NCBI GenBank assembly: GCA_900547855.1
Contig: URIK01000048.1
Span: forward strand, 1 to 12,439
Length of the DNA: 12,439 bases
Reading direction: 5' to 3'
Source of the DNA: an uncultured Collinsella sp.
GTDB lineage: Bacteria > Actinomycetota > Coriobacteriia > Coriobacteriales > Coriobacteriaceae
Part shown: positions 7,898-12,439 of the stretch, in pieces
How positions within the stretch are numbered: position 1 is the first letter of the stretch
Layout of the letters: each line of letters begins with the position of its first letter
Translations under genes and position numbers: made by a program
Notes under the pieces: model-generated
Databases searched by the model: none
What the model was told of the DNA's origin: nothing
The model's input: only the letters and a program-made list of their open reading frames with translations

Positions 7898-7934
7898 GTA
7901 CGGCTATCTAGTATTCAAAACTAGATAGCCGTAC
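7898..7934. promoter_or_regulatory. Perfect 15-bp inverted repeat upstream of the DegV gene, probable operator
   Basis: GTACGGCTATCTAGT (7898-7912) and ACTAGATAGCCGTAC (7920-7934) are exact reverse complements with a 7-base A/T-rich spacer. No T-run follows. The right arm ends 19 bases before the TATAAT box, so it occupies the region where RNA polymerase would contact -35. The core ACTAGATAGCC recurs, with one change, in the promoter of the DUF1836 gene (9576-9590, other strand). A regulatory site is therefore more likely than a terminator. Confidence 0.6.
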
Positions 7935-7953
7935 ATTCAGTTTGCAAGATGGC

Positions 7954-7959
7954 TATAAT
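7954..7959 (+). promoter_or_regulatory. -10 box (TATAAT) of the DegV gene
   Basis: A consensus TATAAT lies 29 bases before the ATG, after the previous terminator and just downstream of the inverted repeat. No good -35 hexamer is found at 16-18 bases; that position overlaps the end of the inverted repeat. The weak -35 fits a promoter governed by a bound regulator. Confidence 0.6.
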
Positions 7960-7988
7960 TGTTGAGGAACAATTAGAAAGGACCCTCT

Positions 7989-8855
7989 ATGAGCTGGGCA
8001 CTTATCTCCGATTCAAGCTGTAACCTCCGCGATTGGCAACCGACCGCGCCCCATACCACCTTTGCATTTGCGCCCCTCAAAATTCGAGTGGGGGAGCGTG
8101 AATTTGTCGATGACCTTTCACTCGATGTTCATGAGCTCAACTGCGCTGTTCAGGCGGAGACGAACGCTTCTTCGAGCGCTTGTCCCAGCGTAGGGGAGTG
8201 GGCCGAGCTCTTCAAATTGGCAGGCAAGACCATCTGCATGCCGATCTCTGAGGGCGTGTCGGGCAGCTACAACGCAGCAGCCACGGCTCGCGATATGGTT
8301 CTTGCCGATGAGCCCGACCGACAGATTCATCTAGTCAATTCACGCGCAGCTGGCGGCAAAATGGACCTCATTTTCTTGCTGTTCGACCGCTATCTTGCAA
8401 GCAACCCGAATGTCTCATTCGAGGATGCTTGCGCATACTTCGATAGTCTTGAGCAGAACAGCAAAATCCTCTTCAGTTTGTGTAATTACGAAAACCTCGC
8501 CAAAGCTGGACGTATCCCTAAGGCAGCTGGCGTCATTGCCAACAAGCTCAATATCCGCATTTTGGGCACGGCGAGTGAGGCCGGTAAAATCGAACTCGTG
8601 GGGCACACGCGAGGCGAAAAGAAGATGCTCAACAAGATCATCGACACTATGGAAGCCGAGGGCTTTACGGGCGGTGAGGTCGTCATCGATCACGTTGAGA
8701 ACGAAGCTGGAGCTCAGGCGCTTACTGACCGCATAGTCGAGCATTGGCCCGGCTCCAAGACCATCATCATGCCCTGCAACGGCCTGGATTCCTATTACGC
8801 CGAGATGCACGGCCTGATTATCGGCTACGGCATGGGCGTGGCTTCGGGCCAATAA
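7989..8855 (+). CDS. DegV-family fatty-acid-binding protein
   Basis: The 288-residue protein fits the EDD/DegV fold: N-terminal ISDSSCNL, the PLKIRVGEREFVDD strand, SACPS at the place of the usual TSQPS lipid-contact motif, SEGVSGSYNAA for SxxLSGTYxSA, and NLAKAGRIPKAAGVIANKLNIRILG for the YLxKGGRI segment. DegV/FakB proteins hold fatty acids for phosphorylation by FakA. The C-terminus lacks the common HTGPG motif and instead ends YYAEMHGLIIGYGMG, which recalls a second DegV subfamily whose proteins end with SYYAERGGLxIGY. The ligand is not known. AAAGGA precedes the ATG. It is convergent with the DUF1836 gene and shares a promoter motif with it. Confidence 0.85.
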   Translation: MSWALISDSSCNLRDWQPTAPHTTFAFAPLKIRVGEREFVDDLSLDVHELNCAVQAETNASSSACPSVGEWAELFKLAGKTICMPISEGVSGSYNAAATARDMVLADEPDRQIHLVNSRAAGGKMDLIFLLFDRYLASNPNVSFEDACAYFDSLEQNSKILFSLCNYENLAKAGRIPKAAGVIANKLNIRILGTASEAGKIELVGHTRGEKKMLNKIIDTMEAEGFTGGEVVIDHVENEAGAQALTDRIVEHWPGSKTIIMPCNGLDSYYAEMHGLIIGYGMGVASGQ

Positions 8856-8874
8856 AGTCCAACCAAGCAAAATT

Positions 8875-8916
8875 ACGGGCGGGACAAAGTGACAGCTGGT
8901 TCTTTGTCCCGCCCGT
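8875..8916. terminator. Bidirectional terminator between the convergent DegV and DUF1836 genes
   Basis: ACGGGCGGGACAAAG (8875-8889) pairs perfectly with CTTTGTCCCGCCCGT (8902-8916) across a 12-base loop. TTTTA follows on the plus strand and AATTTTGC on the minus strand, so it can stop transcription from both sides. The loop-proximal GACAAAG/CTTTGTC recurs in the hairpin at 12246-12292. Confidence 0.88.
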
Positions 8917-8928
8917 TTTATACGTCGG

Positions 8929-9540
8929 CTAGCTATTAAACCCATTGAACTTGAGATAGCTCATCAAGTAAGCCTTCGAAACGAAGGACGATACCGCGCT
9001 ACGCACAAGCAGCGACTCACGCGTTACCTGATGCGCCGTATCGGGCACGCGAGTCTGCTCGACGGAAAACGCCGAACGAATCGATGCCTCAAGCTGATCG
9101 ACCACATAATCAAAGGCCGTCGGGGCATCGTAGCTCAAACGCTGAATGTTAAAGAGTGCCTGCACAGCAGCAATAGGTAGCACCTGCTTAAAGATGCAGA
9201 TTGCGATCAGGCGGGCAATCTGCTCGCGGCCATATTGCTTTTTGACCGGAGCAGGCACTAGGCCGACCTTTACGTAGTTATTGATCATCGATGGCGTAAT
9301 GACAGGCTGTTCAACGCAAATGGACAGCGGCTCCATCCACAACGCAACATACTCAATAACCTGGTCGCGATAGAGCGTCACATTGGGCAACTGGTTATAG
9401 CGCGGCAGACTCAACGCATTGAGTTTGCGAACGATATCGGACTGAATAAATGCATCAGGCAGCACAGTGGGCTGAATATCCTCGGGCTTAATGCTGACCG
9501 ACGAATCGGACATCGGAATAACGTGTTTAACGTGGTTCAT
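8929..9540 (-). CDS. DUF1836 transcriptional regulator (MerR-like helix-turn-helix)
   Basis: The 203-residue protein carries the DUF1836 domain at about residues 25-135. Landmarks are LPRYNQLPNVTLYRDQVIEYV, ITPSMINNYVKVGLVPAPVKKQYGREQIARL (two parts of a MerR-like helix-turn-helix) and IAICIFKQVLPIAAVQAL. The N-terminal 20 residues are polar and the C-terminal quarter is helical. I choose ATG 9540 (MNHVKHVIP) because GGAGGA lies 6-7 bases upstream; the open frame continues to 9639 through the promoter and is not credible there. Target genes are not known for the family. The shared ACTAGATARCC motif suggests it binds its own promoter and that of the convergent DegV gene. Confidence 0.88.
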   Translation of the reverse strand: MNHVKHVIPMSDSSVSIKPEDIQPTVLPDAFIQSDIVRKLNALSLPRYNQLPNVTLYRDQVIEYVALWMEPLSICVEQPVITPSMINNYVKVGLVPAPVKKQYGREQIARLIAICIFKQVLPIAAVQALFNIQRLSYDAPTAFDYVVDQLEASIRSAFSVEQTRVPDTAHQVTRESLLVRSAVSSFVSKAYLMSYLKFNGFNS

Positions 9541-9564
9541 AAAGGTCCTCCATTCATTTTCTAT

Positions 9565-9593
9565 ATTGTATTCTAGGTTATCTAGTTTTGCAT
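9565..9593 (-). promoter_or_regulatory. Promoter and putative operator of the DUF1836 gene
   Basis: On the minus strand a TACAAT -10 box (9565-9570) lies 24 bases before the ATG. The 17-base spacer ahead of it holds the palindrome CTAGATAACCTAG (9574-9586), and the -35 position reads only ATGCAA. An operator centred between -35 and -10 with a weak -35 is the layout known for MerR-type activators. The segment CAAAACTAGATAACC matches 14 of 15 bases upstream of the DegV gene (7916-7930). Confidence 0.55.
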
Positions 9594-9616
9594 ACCACAT
9601 AGCCAGCAAGAAAATT

Positions 9617-9648
9617 GGCGGAACAGCGCACAGATGCATCGTCCCGCC
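9617..9648 (-). terminator. Terminator after the thioredoxin reductase gene
   Basis: On the minus strand GGCGGGAC and GTTCCGCC form an 8-bp stem (one G-U pair) with a 16-base loop, followed by AATTTTCTT. It lies about 49 bases past the trxB stop and before the DUF1836 promoter, so it separates the two minus-strand genes. Confidence 0.7.
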
Positions 9649-9696
9649 ATTTAGTTAATTGATAGCAACCTTACATAAGATATATTATCGTACTTA

Positions 9697-10632
9697 TCAA
9701 CGGAGAAATGCGTATGCACTGGTTGCCGCTATGGCTCCATCAGAAACGGCGGTCACAACCTGGCGTAAACGCTTGGAACGGATATCGCCAGCGGCAAATA
9801 GCCCTGGCGTGCGGGTCGCCATGGATTCATCAGTCAGAATGCCGCCATCAGGCGCCAGATTGACTAGATGCTCAACAAGCTCGGTATGGGGTTGCGTCCC
9901 GGTAAAGACAAAGATGCCAAACGAGCCAGGCTCAAAGGTCTCAGCATGCGTCTTACCGCATGCATTGTCCTTGAACGTAATTGTCGTAGGCATCGCTTCA
10001 CCAGAAAGCTCAACAATACTAGTTTGGTACCTAACTGTAATATTGTCCTTTTTGAGTACTTTCTGAACAACACCATCAGGCGCACGGAACTGGTCGCGGC
10101 GCAGCACGATGGTCACACTGCTGGCAATGTCTGACAGGAACAGTGCCTCTTCGCATGCCGAATTGCCACCACCGATTACAAAGACCTGTTTGCCGCGGAA
10201 GAACATGCCGTCACATGTTGCGCAATATGAAACGCCACGACCGCGATAGGTATCCTCGCCAGCGAAACCTGCCGGACGCGGCGTGGCACCCATGCAAGCG
10301 ATAACGCTCGAGGCAAGCGTATCGCCCATATCGTGATGCACCGTAAACAGCGCTGCATCGGCATCGTAATCGATACCCGTAACCATGCTCCATGTAACCT
10401 GTGCTCCCAGCCCCTCTGCATGTTGCTGAAAACGCTCGCCGAGTTCGGCGCCACTCAAGAGCGGAAAGCCCGGATAGTTCTCGACTTCATTGGTCGTGGC
10501 GATCTGTCCACCCGACATGCCCTGCTCAATCACGGTCGTCGTCAGGTTGGCACGCGCAGCGTAAATGGCGGCAGCATAGCCCGCGGGGCCTCCACCGATA
10601 ATCGCAACATCAATCGGCTGATCGGTAGTCAT
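9697..10632 (-). CDS. trxB: Thioredoxin-disulfide reductase
   Basis: The 311-residue flavoprotein is of normal bacterial TrxB length. It carries the N-terminal FAD-binding GGGPAGYAAAIYAARA (13-28), the redox-active C137-A-T-C140-D motif (YCATCDGMFF), the NADPH-binding GGGNSACEEA, and the C-terminal FAD segment AAGDIRSKRLRQVVTAVSDGAIAA. It passes electrons from NADPH through FAD to thioredoxin in the cytoplasm. I start it at ATG 10632 (MTTDQPIDV), preceded by GAGAGGA; the frame extends to 10707 across the divergent promoter region and is rejected. No thioredoxin gene is adjacent. It is transcribed away from the glycosyltransferase gene and ends at its own terminator. Confidence 0.95.
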   Translation of the reverse strand: MTTDQPIDVAIIGGGPAGYAAAIYAARANLTTTVIEQGMSGGQIATTNEVENYPGFPLLSGAELGERFQQHAEGLGAQVTWSMVTGIDYDADAALFTVHHDMGDTLASSVIACMGATPRPAGFAGEDTYRGRGVSYCATCDGMFFRGKQVFVIGGGNSACEEALFLSDIASSVTIVLRRDQFRAPDGVVQKVLKKDNITVRYQTSIVELSGEAMPTTITFKDNACGKTHAETFEPGSFGIFVFTGTQPHTELVEHLVNLAPDGGILTDESMATRTPGLFAAGDIRSKRLRQVVTAVSDGAIAATSAYAFLR

Positions 10633-10669
10633 GAAGAATCCTCTCGTCGAAACGTTGTCGTTCTTTGCG

Positions 10670-10713
10670 CTCATACCCAAATTTACGTGAACATGACACT
10701 CATGCACTACAAT
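10670..10713. promoter_or_regulatory. Divergent promoter region between trxB and the glycosyltransferase gene
   Basis: On the plus strand TACAAT (10708-10713) is a likely -10 box, 36 bases before the glycosyltransferase ATG; its -35 is poor. On the minus strand TATGAG (10670-10675) with TGTCAT 17 bases upstream (10693-10698) is a weak candidate for trxB. The two overlap around the small palindrome CATGA-CAC-TCATG (10692-10704), which could be a shared operator. Confidence 0.35.
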
Positions 10714-10749
10714 GATAAATCGCGTAACAAAACTGAAGGGGAGTTATCG

Positions 10750-12051
10750 ATGGATCAAAAGCAGACGAGCAATAGCGCTCCCCTGCCCATGCAAGCCACT
10801 CCCCAACCGGAGCAAATGACCGTTTCACCTGCACAAAAACCCCTGGTAACCATTGTGCACGCATCGGTTGGATCGGGCCACAAAGCCGCCGCCAACGCGA
10901 TTGCACAAGCATTTGACCTTATCCGCGGCACCAAGGGAATCCCTGAGGATATTGAAATTGAAGTGCTCGATATCCTTGATTTTGGACGTATTAAATTCGA
11001 CGGCAATAAGACCGCGGCTTCTTTTACGGGAGCCACACGCCCCATTTACGACCTGACCTGGCGATATACGCTTACGGGACATCTTCTCTGGGGTGGCGGC
11101 ACGGCATGGTCGCGAATTATGTTCCCCGCCTTCAACGAATATATTCGTCGCCGCAGGCCTATAGCCGTGGTCGCAACGCACATCACAGCAGCCAATGTTG
11201 CCGTGGGCGCCCGCGTAATTACGGGTATCGATTATCCGGTCATCTGCGTACCAACAGACTATGAAGTCGAAGGCTTTTGGCCCCACAAGGACACCGACCT
11301 GTTCTGCGTGGCCAACGAGTTTATGGCCGAAACGCTGCGCCCGCGCAAAGTTCCCGAGTCAAAGATCCGCATAACGGGCATTCCCATTCGTGCCGGTTTC
11401 GATTCAGATTACAAACGCGAAGATGAGCTCAGCAAGTTCAATCTCCCCATAGACAAAACCGTCGTATTGGTGATGGCCGGCGCCAGTTTGCCCCAACCAT
11501 ACGTGCGTTTCCGTGCCGCGATGGACCACACGCTCCCCTTCTTACGCAGCTTTGAGGACATGCACTTTGTCTTTTTACCGGGCAAGGATAAGGAATACGC
11601 CACCCGACTCAAAACGCTCTTCGACGCCATGAAGCTCGACAACGTCACGGTTCTGGACTACGTGGACGACATGGCGGCCCTCATGCACGGCTGCGACCTG
11701 GCAATCCTCAAATCGGGCGGACTCACCGTCACCGAGTGCCTGTGCGCTCATCTGCCGATGATCCTGCTGGGCAAGTCCTATGGCCAGGAAAAGGCAAACA
11801 CCACGATGCTCACCGGCATGGGCGCCAGCATGCATGTCACCACCGCACGAGAACTCATCGTAACCCTGCGCCATCTGCACGATCATCCCGAATCACTCAA
11901 AGCCCTACTCATCAACGGCGAAGTACTACGCCGCCCCCACGCAGCCGAAGATATAGCTATCGCAACCATGGAGCTCGTAGGCAAACCCCAAAAGCGCAAA
12001 CGAGCCTTCTGCCGCTTCTACTGGGGCGATAAACCCGCGCATATTCGCTAG
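10750..12051 (+). CDS. MGDG synthase-family glycosyltransferase (processive diacylglycerol glucosyltransferase-like)
   Basis: The 433-residue protein is a GT28-type glycosyltransferase. After a polar 30-residue N-terminus comes the MGDG-synthase N-domain with HASVGSGHKAAANAI (37-51) and ATHITAANVAV. The C-domain shows ILKSGGLTVTECL, MILLGKSYGQEKANTTML and FVFLPGKDKEYATRL, which form the nucleotide-sugar site. Relatives such as UgtP and plant MGDG synthase move a hexose from a UDP-sugar to diacylglycerol, making membrane glycolipids and lipoteichoic acid anchors; the exact sugar here is not visible. It is probably a peripheral membrane protein. I use ATG 10750, preceded by GGGGAG; the frame extends to 10333 antisense to trxB and is rejected. 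The basic tail KPQKRKRAFCRFYWGDK may aid membrane binding. Confidence 0.9.
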   Translation: MDQKQTSNSAPLPMQATPQPEQMTVSPAQKPLVTIVHASVGSGHKAAANAIAQAFDLIRGTKGIPEDIEIEVLDILDFGRIKFDGNKTAASFTGATRPIYDLTWRYTLTGHLLWGGGTAWSRIMFPAFNEYIRRRRPIAVVATHITAANVAVGARVITGIDYPVICVPTDYEVEGFWPHKDTDLFCVANEFMAETLRPRKVPESKIRITGIPIRAGFDSDYKREDELSKFNLPIDKTVVLVMAGASLPQPYVRFRAAMDHTLPFLRSFEDMHFVFLPGKDKEYATRLKTLFDAMKLDNVTVLDYVDDMAALMHGCDLAILKSGGLTVTECLCAHLPMILLGKSYGQEKANTTMLTGMGASMHVTTARELIVTLRHLHDHPESLKALLINGEVLRRPHAAEDIAIATMELVGKPQKRKRAFCRFYWGDKPAHIR

Positions 12052-12070
12052 GGTCTTAATGTCCGCTAGC

Positions 12071-12161
12071 CTGCGGGAGGCCCTATATATCATCCCGTGC
12101 TCAAACATTCTCGCTTCGCTGCGAAACTGCGCGCGGGACGATATATAGGGCTCTCCCACAG
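12071..12161 (-). repeat. Structured hairpin element, copy 1 (sense on minus strand)
   Basis: The arms 12071-12097 and 12134-12161 are complementary over about 27 bp, with a one-base bulge. Read on the minus strand, both stem mismatches become G-U pairs. The 36-base apical loop (12098-12133) recurs as the loop of copy 2 on the opposite strand; it ends in GAATGTTTGAGCA in the sense direction. It starts 19 bases past the glycosyltransferase stop and might act as its 3' end, though no T-run follows. Confidence 0.75.
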
Positions 12162-12245
12162 GTGAGCTACGTTTACTTGCTAGCGGCTACGCCGGGTTCG
12201 CCCCAGTTAGAGCCTGCGAAGGTAGAAACAAAATTTCTAATAATA

Positions 12246-12292
12246 GTTAGCCGGTGCGACAAAGCGATTGTTCCTTTGTCGCACCGGCTAAC
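12246..12292. repeat. Perfect 19-bp hairpin between the two element copies
   Basis: The 19-base arms 12246-12264 (starting GTTAGCCGGTGCG) and 12274-12292 are exact reverse complements around a 9-base loop. An outer 11-bp pair (12225-12235 with 12302-12312) extends the stem past a 10/9-base internal loop. No T-run directly follows, so a terminator role is uncertain, although the inner GACAAAG/CTTTGTC is shared with the terminator at 8875-8916. Confidence 0.8.
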
Positions 12293-12333
12293 CAGTAAGA
12301 TAATTTTGTTTCAAGCGAGTAGCCGCCCGACCA

Positions 12334-12420
12334 CTTCTCACACATATCGTTCCACGCGCAGTTTCGCAGCGAGCGAAGCGAAGCGAGAATGTTTGAGCAT
12401 GGAATGATATGTGTGAGAGG
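12334..12420 (+). repeat. Structured hairpin element, copy 2 (sense on plus strand)
   Basis: The arms 12334-12354 and 12400-12420 pair over 21 positions; the two non-Watson-Crick positions are G-U pairs in plus-strand RNA. The loop (12355-12399) is the reverse complement of the copy 1 loop with 9 extra bases in a GCGAAG-type repeat. The outer stem sequence differs from copy 1 but remains paired. The adapter begins 2 bases after the right arm, so the true right flank is not seen. Confidence 0.75.
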
Positions 12421-12421
12421 C

Positions 12422-12439
12422 CTGTCTCTTATACACATC
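12422..12439. other. Nextera/Tn5 adapter remnant (sequencing artefact)
   Basis: CTGTCTCTTATACACATC equals 18 of the 19 bases of the reverse-complemented Tn5 mosaic end used in Nextera libraries. Its minus-strand translation gives the well-known artefact start MCIRDR. It is not genomic and should be trimmed. Confidence 0.96.

Larger units (their letters stand above)
12052..12439. other. Gene-free contig end filled with nested inverted repeats
   Basis: No credible coding sequence is present in these 388 bases. The content is two head-to-head copies of a hairpin element (12071-12161 and 12334-12420) around a central perfect hairpin (12246-12292). Further complementary pairs lie between: GAAACAAAATT (12225-12235) with AATTTTGTTTC (12302-12312), and GCGGCTAC (12183-12190) with GTAGCCGC (12319-12326). 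The contig ends in adapter sequence right after the second element, as often happens at repeats. Confidence 0.8.

Noticed and set aside
10333..10749. N-terminal extension of the glycosyltransferase frame
   Set aside because: Antisense to trxB and upstream of the likely promoter; the family-like sequence and ribosome site begin at 10750.
12162..12407. Plus-strand 81-codon frame in the terminal repeat region
   Set aside because: It reads through the central hairpin and copy 2 of the structured element, lacks a ribosome site and shows no domain.
12071..12420. CRISPR array or attC-type integron sites
   Set aside because: Only two copies, in opposite orientation, with unequal spacers; no direct repeats of constant length, no cas genes and no integrase in the window.
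12247..12438. Minus-strand 63-codon frame starting MCIRDR
   Set aside because: The start is the translated Nextera adapter and the rest runs through hairpin repeats.

Overview
The window looks like a contig end from a gut actinobacterium of the Coriobacteriia, most likely Collinsella or a close relative. This rests on recalled protein similarity and gene order (a GarA-type FHA gene followed by an FtsR-type MerR gene, a DUF1836 regulator, a DegV protein), not on a database search. The last 18 bases match the Nextera/Tn5 sequencing adapter and are not genomic.

Positions 1 to about 3670 are a minus-strand run of very high G+C (above 70 % in sampled lines). In transcription order it holds an ABC ATPase, two lantibiotic-immunity-type permeases, a 62-residue membrane or secreted miniprotein, an OmpR-type response regulator and the start of a sensor kinase cut by the window edge. 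It reads as a self-regulated LanFEG-type defence cassette; no lantibiotic precursor or modification gene is visible. Composition drops to about 50-58 % G+C immediately upstream of it.

Positions 4005-7823 are a plus-strand run of five closely spaced genes: CDP-alcohol phosphatidyltransferase, FHA protein, MerR-family FtsR-like regulator, adenine phosphoribosyltransferase and a secreted NlpC/P60 peptidoglycan hydrolase, closed by a terminator. The first three recall the mycobacterial pgsA2...garA-Rv1828 neighbourhood and tie lipid synthesis, a phospho-switch and division control together.

Positions 7898-9600 hold a convergent pair, a DegV-family fatty-acid-binding protein (+) and a DUF1836 regulator (-), separated by a bidirectional terminator. 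Both promoters carry the same motif, ACTAGATARCC, which suggests that the DUF1836 protein controls itself and the DegV gene. Next come thioredoxin reductase (-) and, divergent from it, a processive diacylglycerol glycosyltransferase of the MGDG synthase family (+).

The last 388 bases hold no credible gene. They contain two head-to-head copies of a structured element (conserved apical loop, stems that differ in sequence but stay complementary) around a perfect 19-bp hairpin. This covarying repeat and the DegV/DUF1836 operator set are the most interesting undescribed-looking signals in the window.
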